Source: Candidatus Pacearchaeota archaeon (GTDB taxonomy: Archaea > Nanoarchaeota > Nanoarchaeia > Pacearchaeales > GW2011-AR1). From it: a stretch of DNA of 7,124 bases. The notes under the pieces are model-generated. The model made no database searches. It was not told where the DNA came from and worked only from the letters and a program-made list of their open reading frames with translations. Location of the stretch: contig NZER01000363.1 in assembly GCA_002690445.1 (NCBI GenBank), positions 1 to 7,124 on the forward strand. The letters run 5' to 3'. Positions 1 to 5,200 of the stretch are shown here, piece after piece (positions within the stretch are counted from its first letter, which is position 1; each line of letters starts with the position of its first letter). Position numbers and translations under genes: made by a program.

Positions 1-21
1 CCTCAGTACGTTTTCCTCACG

Positions 22-51
22 TTGGCTAAGTTTTTAAAACTCTGTTAAATA
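22..51 (+). promoter_or_regulatory. Possible promoter of the left gene block
   Basis: A TTGGCT hexamer at 22-27 is followed 17 bases later by TTAAAT (45-50), with a TG just in front, before the first gene at 77. The match to a sigma-70-type promoter is partial. The beginning of the window could equally be the end of an upstream gene that is not visible. Confidence 0.2.
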
Positions 52-76
52 TGTAAATATTGAAAGGGAAATTATT

Positions 77-370
77 ATGGTAAAATGCCTACATAAGAAT
101 AAATTAGAAAGTAAGATGAAAAATAATTTAACCGGAGAATATTATGCTTGGGAGTGTGCTGATTGTGGTTATAAAGATGTAGAAGGTAGGTCATACGCAC
201 ATAAAGAGATAATAGAATATGCCACTATGTTGAAGAAGGCTGTAAAAAAAGCTGATATAGACAAAATTTTAAAAGTATTAAACTTGGTACATGAAATATC
301 TAAAGATGCCATAGAAAGATTATCAACAAATGATTATAGAAGTAAAAAATACTTTGAGAAGGTCTTTTAA
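77..370 (+). CDS. Small zinc-ribbon-type phage protein
   Basis: 97-aa protein of unknown function. The N-terminal third carries a likely metal site made of C4, H6, C27 and C30 (CxH at the start, then WECADCG), the pattern of small phage zinc ribbons. The remainder (about residues 42-97) is charged and predicted helical, without membrane segments. The start ATG at 77 is preceded by GAAAGGGAAA at 61-70, a good ribosome site. The stop lies only two bases before the next ATG at 373, so it is probably cotranscribed with the methyltransferase. Zinc ribbons of this kind often bind nucleic acid, but no role can be assigned from sequence alone. Confidence 0.7.
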   Translation: MVKCLHKNKLESKMKNNLTGEYYAWECADCGYKDVEGRSYAHKEIIEYATMLKKAVKKADIDKILKVLNLVHEISKDAIERLSTNDYRSKKYFEKVF

Positions 371-372
371 TT

Positions 373-420
373 ATGTCAATAACCCCTGAACAAAAAAAGA
401 ATGTTTTCGAATCGCTTTGA
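373..420 (+). other. Short ORF ending in -1 frameshift site before methyltransferase
   Basis: An ATG at 373, preceded by GAGAAGG (356-362), opens a 15-codon frame that stops at 418-420. It contains the run of seven A at 392-398, read as CAA AAA AAG, which holds the heptamer A AAA AAG, a classic bacterial -1 slippery sequence. Slipping back one base there continues as ECFRIAL directly into the methyltransferase frame, without a stop. The in-frame alternatives for the methyltransferase (TTG 417, ATG 462) have no ribosome site. So this is either programmed frameshifting, a one-base loss in a homopolymer, or a sequencing error. No clear stimulatory stem-loop was found just downstream. Confidence 0.5.
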
Positions 421-1457
421 CTAAAGAATATCAAAATTGTTTCAGCTTTAATCCAACTCTTATGACAAGGGAACCATTGGTGTCGAAAAGGAGAAATATA
501 AATGAAGAAGTTGATAATCTTTTCAATCTCTATAGGGATGGAGGATTCCCTCATTATAAAAGAGGGGATTATATTGCTCAAAAAGAACTTAGAAAGATAA
601 TAGATTTTGATGAAAATAAAATATTTAACAATAATGAATTAGGACAAACAATGCACGGGTTAGGTTTCTTATGGACTTTTTTCCCCCATTGGGTAGATGT
701 TAAGTATAAAAATCAAGATAAATCATTAATAGATTTATGGAATGATGATAATAAATTAAAAAAGTTAATATTAAAAACCTATAAATGGCAACTTAAACAT
801 GGTGATGGAAAATTCACTGTAAACAGAATACGTCAAAATGCCAAAGTGTATTGTGCTAAGCAGAGTGTAAGTAATTTTAGACCAACTGTTGCCAAATTTA
901 TATATAATAAATTTGGAAACAAAGGAACTGTATGGGATATGTCTTGTGGTTGGGGTGGAAGGCTCTTGGGGTTTATGGCATCTAATTGCACTAAATATAT
1001 TGGCACAGACCCCTCTACATTAACTTATAAAGGCTTAACGGAACTAAAAGATACTTATTCAACAAACAAAGAAATAGAATTGTATTGTTGCGGAAGTGAG
1101 CAACTATTACTAGAACACGATTCGGTAGATTTATGTTTTACCTCTCCGCCTTATTATGACAATGAACGATATTGTGAGGAAAAGACACAATCTTTTAAAA
1201 GTTATCCCACAAAGGAGTCGTGGTTAAATGATTATTTAGAAAAGACAATAAATAATTGCAAGAAATGTTTAAAAGAAAATGGCTATATGATTATAAATAT
1301 TGCAAATACGTCTAGTTGTGATTGGCTAGAAAGAGAAACACTTGAAATAGCAGAACGCCAGGGCTTTGTTTTAAATGATACTTACAGGCTTGTTCTTTCT
1401 TCTGTAGCTGGTAAGGGTAAAAAATATGAGCCTGTTTTTATTTTTAAACACGAATAA
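417..1457 (+). CDS. DNA methyltransferase (SAM-dependent, TSPPYYD motif)
   Basis: Predicted amino-group DNA methyltransferase transferring methyl from SAM to an adenine N6 or cytosine N4. The SAM-binding motif is DMSCGWGGR at residues about 174-182, followed by YIGTDP, in which the acidic residue is expected to hold the SAM ribose. The catalytic motif TSPPYYD is at about 242-248; the SPP form is common in N4-cytosine enzymes. About 170 residues precede the SAM motif, perhaps for DNA recognition. The coordinates start at TTG 417, the first codon in this frame, but no ribosome site precedes it. The natural start is more likely ATG 373 through the A7 run. No restriction enzyme is adjacent, so it is probably an orphan phage enzyme for host-system evasion or regulation. 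The target sequence cannot be read from the protein. Confidence 0.75.
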   Translation: MTKEYQNCFSFNPTLMTREPLVSKRRNINEEVDNLFNLYRDGGFPHYKRGDYIAQKELRKIIDFDENKIFNNNELGQTMHGLGFLWTFFPHWVDVKYKNQDKSLIDLWNDDNKLKKLILKTYKWQLKHGDGKFTVNRIRQNAKVYCAKQSVSNFRPTVAKFIYNKFGNKGTVWDMSCGWGGRLLGFMASNCTKYIGTDPSTLTYKGLTELKDTYSTNKEIELYCCGSEQLLLEHDSVDLCFTSPPYYDNERYCEEKTQSFKSYPTKESWLNDYLEKTINNCKKCLKENGYMIINIANTSSCDWLERETLEIAERQGFVLNDTYRLVLSSVAGKGKKYEPVFIFKHE

Positions 1458-1507
1458 TTAACCGCATCATTTAAAATTACATCGTGGTCGTGGAGAAATC
1501 AATCAAT

Positions 1508-1927
1508 ATGATACTAAAGAACCGGCAGGAATTATTTGAGAAGCTGTGGAAATTGTATCCCTTGCGTGACGGTAAGAAAGCAGCATTAAGACATTTTTTA
1601 GTCTCTGTTAAGACTGACATAGACTTTATTAATATACAAAATGCTCTCAAGAATTATAAATCTCACCTAAGACAACAAACAAATGCTTGGAAAAAGCCTA
1701 AGAATGGATCCACCTGGTTTAATAATTGGCAAGATTGGGTAACATATACTGAAGAAAGAATAGTAAAACAGCCGAAATTTGTACCAATGACAAAAGAACA
1801 GATAAAAGACCAAAAAATGAGATTTTCACCGGAATTTCAGCACAATTTAATGTTAAAACTGAAAACTTGTTGGAGGTTGGCTAAATCAAGAATGAGATAT
1901 AATCAAGCACCTGCTAATATGTGGTAA
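1508..1927 (+). CDS. Phage replication-protein-like C-terminal domain protein
   Basis: 139 aa from ATG 1508, chosen because GGAG at 1492-1495 precedes it; a GTG at 1484 in the same frame lacks a ribosome site. Residues about 7-70 read FEKLWKLYPLRDGKKAA, then WKKPKNGSTWFNNWQDW. This resembles the C-terminal domain of phage replication initiators and DnaD/O-type proteins, where a YP.K.GK segment is followed by TWLNN..W.D. The usual N-terminal winged-helix DNA-binding domain is absent, so this is either a truncated initiator or a stand-alone C-terminal module, perhaps contacting helicase or loader. The tail (residues 100-139) is basic and not recognised. It lies 50 bases after the methyltransferase and just before decayed sequence, so truncation is plausible. 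Confidence 0.55.
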   Translation: MILKNRQELFEKLWKLYPLRDGKKAALRHFLVSVKTDIDFINIQNALKNYKSHLRQQTNAWKKPKNGSTWFNNWQDWVTYTEERIVKQPKFVPMTKEQIKDQKMRFSPEFQHNLMLKLKTCWRLAKSRMRYNQAPANMW

Positions 1928-2200
1928 ATATGGCTCCTGTGCCGTCAAATTAGGCTCAAATTCTGTACTTTTCCAATATATAGGGTATTGGGTACTTAAA
2001 TTTTACGAGGGCTTAGAATCGAAATAAGGACTGATTATTGGTATGGTTCAGGCGATGCAGAATATCAGAAAGCCGTAGATGAATGGGCTAACGATAAATA
2101 TGGTGAAGGCTGGCGTTTAAGATGTGAAGTTTACAATATGGAGGCTTTGTATGATAAATACATCAGATCAATTAAAGACAAGACAGGCATATCCACTTGA
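1896..2200 (+). pseudogene. Decayed gene remnant, no start codon
   Basis: Two overlapping open stretches without a usable start lie here. One runs from about 1896 to the TAA at 2021-2026 and ends in residues like GYWVLKFYEGLESK. The other runs from 2000 to TGA 2198-2200 and reads RIEIRTDYWYGSGDAEYQKAV, then DEWANDKYGEGWRLRCEVY. Their composition (W, Y, D, E rich, no low-complexity bias) looks protein-like, and the shift between frames near 2010 suggests one gene broken by a small indel. The second stretch overlaps the next gene by 50 bases. No family is recognised. It could instead be a chance open stretch. Confidence 0.35.
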
Positions 2201-2886
2201 GTTAAAGGTGGAAATGTCTAAGTTAAGGATCACAGAATGGTACAGAAAACACCATGGTCATGTCTATATATCCTTTTCCGGAGGTAAGGACAGTACAGTA
2301 TTAAAGCACTTGGTAGAATCTGTATATGGCGATGTTCAATCTGTATTTTTTAATACTGGACTTGAATATCCTGAAATAACTCGCTTTGTTAAGAGCTTTA
2401 AGGATATTATTATTAGGCAACCAAAAATGAAATTTACGCAGGTTATAGAGAAATATGGATATCCTGTAATTTCAAAAGAAGTAAGCCAGAAGATAAGCGA
2501 GGCGAGAACTACTAAATCAGCGAAACTGCTACACAAAAGACTACATGGTGATAACAATAAATATAAGTCAGGCAAGATACCTAATAAGTGGCAGTATTTA
2601 ATTAAGAAAGATTTTAAGATATCCCATAAATGTTGTGATAAACTAAAAAAGCAACCTGCAAGGCAGTTTGAAAGGAAATAAATTAGAATATTCTGATATC
2701 TATAGATTGGGATATAAAAATACTGGTTGTACCTTTTGTATGTTCGGTGTTCACATGGAAAAATCAGACCTTTTCCATAAAAACCGATTCCAGAGGATGA
2801 AAATAACCCACCCGAAGATGTATAATTACTGTATCAATAAACTTGGGATAGGCAAAGTCTTAAATCATATTCATGTAAACTACTGA
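2151..2886 (+). pseudogene. PAPS/APS reductase-like protein, internal deletion and frameshift
   Basis: The gene starts at ATG 2151, six bases after GGAGG (2140-2144). The first part (to the stop at 2681) has the nucleotide-binding PP-loop SFSGGKDST and a KCCD cysteine pair. The second part, one frame over (open from 2668 to 2886), has TGCTFCMFG, then NRFQRMKITHPKMYNYC and a GIGKVL ending, the normal C-terminus of the phage PAPS-reductase/CysH-like family. In that family the CC pair and the CxxC pair, which hold a Fe-S cluster or metal, are usually about 80 residues apart. Here they are about 30 codons apart and in different frames. A block of roughly 50 codons seems deleted at about 2675, out of frame. 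The product is almost certainly inactive unless the deletion is an assembly error. Confidence 0.75.
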
Positions 2887-2911
2887 TTAATTTATAGTAA
2901 GGAGGAATTCT

Positions 2912-3109
2912 ATGACATTTAAAGAATGGCAGAAGAAGATTATTGATGATTATAATACAGTTGGTAGGGATAAGACACAAATCACGGTCAGAAATTATCA
3001 TAAACAGGGTTATACCTTTAAAACGATTGCTCATAGATACAGGCTTGTCAGGGATATTAACAACTTTATGAATGAGAAGGCAGTCGAGAATATCTGTATG
3101 CAGCCATGA
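2912..3109 (+). CDS. Small hypothetical phage protein
   Basis: 65 aa, not recognised. ATG 2912 follows a near-perfect ribosome site (AAGGAGGAATTCT), spaced normally, which supports real translation. The sequence is basic and mixed charge (MTFKEWQKKIIDDYN at the N-terminus) with aromatic residues, no cysteine pairs apart from one late Cys, and no membrane segment; it is predicted to be a small helical soluble protein. It lies 25 bases after the broken reductase gene and 22 bases before the intrinsic terminator, so it is the last gene of the left transcript. Confidence 0.6.
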   Translation: MTFKEWQKKIIDDYNTVGRDKTQITVRNYHKQGYTFKTIAHRYRLVRDINNFMNEKAVENICMQP

Positions 3110-3113
3110 ATTG

Positions 3114-3201
3114 TTTCCTTTCCTCGATGATGACCGGCAATCCAGAACTCCCCCTGGAAAGCCGGTCTTTTCCTTTCCTTCCTTATTTCTTTCCTTTCCT
3201 T
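3114..3201 (+). repeat. TTTCCTTTCC repeats, three copies
   Basis: The 10-mer TTTCCTTTCC occurs at 3114-3123, 3169-3178 and 3190-3199, and a fourth copy lies at 3961-3970. The last three are followed by TT, giving the 12-mer TTTCCTTTCCTT. On the - strand the sequence is a GGAAAGGAAA purine run that resembles a ribosome site, and at 3961 it serves that role. The 3190 and 3961 copies bracket the - strand HNH module. Confidence 0.6.
3132..3174 (+). terminator. Intrinsic terminator of the left gene block
   Basis: GACCGGC (3132-3138) pairs with GCCGGTC (3161-3167), and inside it TCCAG (3141-3145) pairs with CTGGA (3154-3158) across a symmetric AA/AA internal loop. TTTT and a pyrimidine run follow. 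The hairpin is followed by U residues only on the + strand, so it ends the rightward transcript. The - strand operon converges on it. Confidence 0.8.
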
Positions 3202-3494
3202 CGTAAAATCATATCGGCAACCTGAGAACATTCTTCAGGTGATAGCTGTTCAGATCCCGATAAAGTTAAAGTGTATAACTGGTGTAATAAATTCTTCCTT
3301 TGCATTAATCGTATCTTTTCCTCTGAATGTTGAGGGAATAATACTTCTTCGATGTACCTCATGGCTTCTTGAACTTCTTCCCATTGACTAGCGATACATT
3401 CCTCTGTGGTATATTTAGCATTTTGTTCAAAGCCGTACAGACCTTCCCTTACTACAAACAACCATGATTCCCTCTTGTCCTTGTCAAGTTCCAT
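3183..3494 (-). CDS. Hypothetical protein downstream of HNH gene
   Basis: 103 aa, acidic in the middle and basic at the end (RRKGKK), predicted largely helical with WEEVQEAMRYIEEVLFP as one amphipathic helix. It has no signal peptide, membrane segment or recognised motif. ATG at 3494 (read leftward) follows AGGAGA at 3506-3501, and those six bases are also the last two sense codons of the HNH gene, so the two are translationally coupled. Its stop sits in the pyrimidine-rich repeat next to the convergent terminator. It could be an accessory of the HNH protein, but there is nothing in the sequence that shows it. Confidence 0.6.
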   Translation of the reverse strand: MELDKDKRESWLFVVREGLYGFEQNAKYTTEECIASQWEEVQEAMRYIEEVLFPQHSEEKIRLMQRKNLLHQLYTLTLSGSEQLSPEECSQVADMILRRKGKK

Positions 3495-3497
3495 TAT

Positions 3498-3788
3498 TTA
3501 TCTCCTTGTGTTTGCTTGTTGTTCTTTCCTGGAAGCCCACCGGCAGTTACCTGGTTCATAATTTCCCTCGTTGTCGATCCTCTCAAGTGTTAAGCCTGGC
3601 GGTTTAGGTCCCATGTCTTCCAGAAAGTTTGTAAATATCATCCATCTATTACAAATACCAATACCTCTTGCTCCATAATACTTAAAGTCTTTACTCTTCT
3701 CATACAAACATCTTTGCTTCATCCCATACCATGTGTTATGTGTAGGCTTCTTGTTCATCCCATGTATAAACCTATTACCTCTCTTCAT
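3498..3788 (-). CDS. Phage HNH endonuclease-like protein
   Basis: 96 aa with the typical order of small phage HNH proteins: HNTWYGMKQRC (residues 17-27), YYGARGIGICNRW (37-49), FLEDMGPKPPG (55-65), then LERIDNEGNYEPGNCRW (68-84) and EQQANTRR at the C-terminus. The C-terminal RID...N...CRW segment is the HNH-type beta-beta-alpha metal core that nicks or cuts DNA. Many relatives continue with a further DNA-binding segment; this one stops right after it, so it is a minimal or shortened form. GGAGG (3797-3793) is four bases before the ATG. It lies antisense to the flanking genes and behind an attenuator-like leader, consistent with a mobile or moron gene. Confidence 0.8.
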   Translation of the reverse strand: MKRGNRFIHGMNKKPTHNTWYGMKQRCLYEKSKDFKYYGARGIGICNRWMIFTNFLEDMGPKPPGLTLERIDNEGNYEPGNCRWASRKEQQANTRR

Positions 3789-3961
3789 TATTCCTCCATA
3801 AAAAAAGCCTCTGCCACATAGGTTGAGTATGCAACAAAGGCTTCGGTTGCGTTAATTAAAACGCAATTAAGATAAATCATTCTCAACCAATGATTGTTTA
3901 TTTCCTGAATTCTACAAAATGATTGCCGAGAAGTCAAACCTTTTCGCATCTGATTTTTCAT
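3788..3961 (-). CDS. 57-codon leader ORF overlapping HNH start
   Basis: Open frame of 57 codons from ATG 3961, preceded by AAAGGAAAGGAA, to a TAA whose last A is the first base of the HNH ATG (TAATG). It is basic at the N-terminus (MKNQMRKGLTSRQ) and hydrophobic-aromatic later (FVAYSTYVAEAFF). The ribosome site and the one-base overlap argue for translation. But it runs through three RNA hairpins, and the repeated EAF/VA residues simply mirror the stem of the last one. It is either a leader peptide that controls read-through into the HNH gene, or a chance open frame across a structured RNA. No family is recognised. Confidence 0.4.
   Translation of the reverse strand: MKNQMRKGLTSRQSFCRIQEINNHWLRMIYLNCVLINATEAFVAYSTYVAEAFFMEE
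3800..3843 (-). terminator. Intrinsic terminator or attenuator upstream of HNH gene
   Basis: A 16-bp stem, AAGCCTTTGTTGCATA with TATGTGGCAGAGGCTT, has no bulge when G-U pairs are allowed. The loop has 7 bases and the U-tract (T at 3806-3800) is overlapped by the last two stem pairs. It sits immediately before the HNH ribosome site, so it would block HNH transcription unless read through. Confidence 0.65.
3800..3925 (-). promoter_or_regulatory. Three-hairpin leader RNA with complementary loops (HNH attenuator candidate)
   Basis: Read on the - strand: hairpin A is AATCATT / AATGATT (3895-3875) with loop GGTTGAG; hairpin B is TTGCGTT / AACGCAA (3866-3847); hairpin C is a 16-bp stem (3843-3805) with loop CTCAACC, followed by five T. 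Loops A and C are exact complements over seven bases, so a kissing interaction is possible. Four pairs of stem C are G-U only on this strand and would be A-C mismatches on the other, so the - strand RNA is the structured one. A second AATCATT copy (3924-3918) could replace the 5' arm of hairpin A. The element stops directly before the HNH ribosome site. Confidence 0.6.
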
Positions 3962-4080
3962 TTCCTTTCCTTTATTCTAAAAAAAATAAATATCTATTTT
4001 TCCGGTTTTTAAATCTGGAAAAACCTCTACTGGCTCATTTGTGCCGGCAGTATGTCAGTTTTACGCCAGTGTTTTTTACG

Positions 4081-4113
4081 GTCTAAAATCGGTCAAAAAA
4101 TAGTCAAAATAAA
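4081..4113 (+). repeat. Three helically phased 11-bp repeats
   Basis: GTC followed by an A-rich run begins at 4081, 4092 and 4103: GTCTAAAATCG, GTCAAAAAATA, GTCAAAATAAA. The period is exactly 11 bases, about one DNA turn, in the region ahead of the right operon. It looks like a tandem activator or repressor site, or a phased A-tract bend. Low base complexity makes a chance origin possible. Confidence 0.4.
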
Positions 4114-4227
4114 ATATATTTCTTATGCCTTTATATATCAAGGGTTTATCCCTGGTGCCATAGGTTATTTGTCTAGCTATTGCCATAGTGGCACGAAAAC
4201 TGCTTTACTTGTTATGTATCGAATAGC

Positions 4228-4249
4228 GTGCCGGAATTGGTTCCGGTGC
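4228..4249 (+). promoter_or_regulatory. GC-rich 5'-leader hairpin
   Basis: GTGCCGGAA pairs with TTCCGGTGC over nine pairs (two G-U) with loop TTGG, 36 bases before the start of the first gene of the right operon. No T-run follows, so it is not an intrinsic terminator. It may protect the 5' end of the mRNA or bind a regulator. Confidence 0.45.
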
Positions 4250-4285
4250 AAGTATTTACAACTTTATTTTGAAAGGTGGTGTAAT

Positions 4286-4477
4286 ATGTTGAGTGAAAAA
4301 ATTATTTGTGATTATTGCGGAGAAAATGAGGTAAATCTTGCTAATAATAGTTTATTGCATGAGTCAAGACAATATTATTGCGTGAAATGTTACGAAAACC
4401 ATTCGCAAGCGTGCTTATATTGTGGCTCTCAATTTGAGTCTTACAAGGTTACTTGTCCGGCTTGTAGTCATTCGTAG
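4286..4477 (+). CDS. Small eight-cysteine zinc-binding protein
   Basis: 63 aa with four CxxC pairs: C8/C11 (CDYC), C32/C35 (CVKC), C43/C46 (CLYC) and C57/C60 (CPAC), enough for two zinc ions in a double zinc-ribbon or treble-clef fold. The start ATG 4286 is chosen because AAAGGTGGTG lies just before it; the same frame is open from 4052, but that part has no ribosome site and lies in a structured leader. It is the first gene of the right operon. Proteins of this shape commonly bind nucleic acid or other proteins; the partner is unknown. A second, unrelated Cys-rich small protein closes the same operon. Confidence 0.7.
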   Translation: MLSEKIICDYCGENEVNLANNSLLHESRQYYCVKCYENHSQACLYCGSQFESYKVTCPACSHS

Positions 4478-4554
4478 AATATTCACTTTTACCGGTCTGA
4501 AATAATGCCGGTTTAAGTTAATATTTTATCTTTTATATAAAGGGGGTGATATTT

Positions 4555-4635
4555 ATGGGTGTACCGTACAGGGTTTTTATAATCGTTTTAATCGTGTATA
4601 GTTTTTTCAACCTTTATAAATGGTGGATTATATGA
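4555..4635 (+). CDS. 26-aa single-pass membrane peptide
   Basis: Twenty-six codons from ATG 4555, preceded by AAAGGGGGTGAT, one of the strongest ribosome sites in the window. The peptide is almost entirely hydrophobic (VFIIVLIVYSFF, residues 7-18) with an N-terminal Arg and a WW near the end, so it should span or lie in the membrane. Its stop TGA overlaps the start of the next gene as ATGA. It may be a real micropeptide, or a translated leader that delivers ribosomes to the next gene, which has only a weak site of its own. No family is recognised. Confidence 0.5.
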   Translation: MGVPYRVFIIVLIVYSFFNLYKWWII

Positions 4636-4835
4636 AAGCAACGGAATTAATGCAGTATATTAATAAAACTGGATTATATACTTCCTCTATTGGCTTACAA
4701 TTTCCGGTTGTAATTGTTGACGCAAAGCCAACCCCTTATAATTCCGGCTCTGTGTCTGTGCGTATTAAACCAGCTCAAAGTGCCGGCTCTGGTCTTGCGT
4801 GGGTTTTACTTAATTCTATTAACCTTAATAAATAA
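4632..4835 (+). CDS. Small hypothetical phage protein
   Basis: 67 aa. The start ATG 4632 is preferred over the in-frame ATG 4620 because GGTGG precedes it and it overlaps the stop of the micropeptide (ATGA). The pattern is V.IVDAKPTPYNSGSVSVRI, then SAGSGLAWVLL, a short beta-rich protein. From memory this resembles small proteins found near gp88 genes in actinobacterial and other phages, with an AGSG.WV ending, but this is not a firm assignment. It has no metal site and no membrane segment. It lies 12 bases before the next start. Confidence 0.6.
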   Translation: MKATELMQYINKTGLYTSSIGLQFPVVIVDAKPTPYNSGSVSVRIKPAQSAGSGLAWVLLNSINLNK

Positions 4836-4847
4836 AGGTGGTGAAAT

Positions 4848-5180
4848 ATGTCAAAAGCTCTAATTGATAAATATTGCCGGTTACGTCAAGACTTGGATAC
4901 CTTAAAACTTGAAGAAAAAGTATTAAGGTCAAGCGTATTTAATGAAATGAATAAAAAAAAGGTAAATGATTTAACCGGCTCTAATGGTTACGCAGTCAAG
5001 CGGATTGTATCAAGTGTATATTTGGTAAATCCTTTATTACTGTATAGACGTATTAAGTTAAATGATTTCTTAAAATGCGTCAAGGTATCAGTAACCGGTG
5101 CAAAGGATTATTTAACAGAAGCGGAAGTTTTAAAAATCAGTCATAAAAGCGAAAAAACATTATTAAAAGTCAATCTTTAA
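4848..5180 (+). CDS. Hypothetical protein with N-terminal coiled coil
   Basis: 110 aa from ATG 4848, preceded by AAAGGTGGTGAA. Residues about 5-37 (YCRLRQDLDTLKLEEKVLR) form a likely helix or coiled coil. The C-terminal two thirds is predicted mixed alpha/beta: YAVKRIVSSVYLVNPLLLYRR, then FLKCVKVSV and LTEAEVLKI, ending TLLKVNL. The layout (helical N-terminus, then beta strand, then an E/K-rich end) recurs in small phage proteins of unknown role. No catalytic residues are visible. It belongs to the right operon, 12 bases after the previous gene and 20 before the next. Confidence 0.6.
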   Translation: MSKALIDKYCRLRQDLDTLKLEEKVLRSSVFNEMNKKKVNDLTGSNGYAVKRIVSSVYLVNPLLLYRRIKLNDFLKCVKVSVTGAKDYLTEAEVLKISHKSEKTLLKVNL

Positions 5181-5200
5181 TCTTAATAAAGGGGGTTTTC

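Larger units (their letters stand above)
3962..4285 (+). other. Noncoding divergent region and structured leader of the right operon
   Basis: There is no convincing gene in these 324 bases. They separate the leftward HNH module from the rightward operon and must hold both promoters, but no clean -35/-10 pair was found on either strand. Visible elements on the + strand: a 9-bp stem TTTTTCCGG / CTGGAAAAA (3997-4023); three 11-bp repeats (4081-4113); AGGG TTTAT CCCT (4141-4153); a GTGCCAT / GTGGCAC long-range pair (4155-4194); and a strong hairpin at 4228-4249. The reading frame open from 4052 is continuous with the next gene but has an unnatural composition and no ribosome site. Confidence 0.5.

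Noticed and set aside
300..581. Reverse-strand open frame across the methyltransferase start
   Set aside because: Antisense shadow of the zinc-ribbon and methyltransferase genes, without a ribosome site or recognisable motif.
2336..2575. Reverse-strand open frame inside the reductase-like gene
   Set aside because: Antisense shadow; the + strand has the PP-loop motif in this region.
2834..3231. Reverse-strand open frames over the 65-aa gene and its terminator
   Set aside because: They overlap a gene with a near-perfect ribosome site and cross a terminator hairpin; no motifs.
4052..4285. Open frame in front of and in phase with the eight-cysteine protein
   Set aside because: No ribosome site, unusual composition, and it overlays phased repeats and hairpins; the strong site is at 4286.
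3962..4285. tRNA or CRISPR structure in the noncoding region
   Set aside because: No cloverleaf with T-loop, and no regular direct repeats with spacers; the 11-bp repeats are only three and unspaced.
4491..4512. ACCGG / CCGGT stem between the zinc protein and micropeptide genes
   Set aside because: Only five pairs with a 12-base loop and a broken T-run; too weak to call a terminator.
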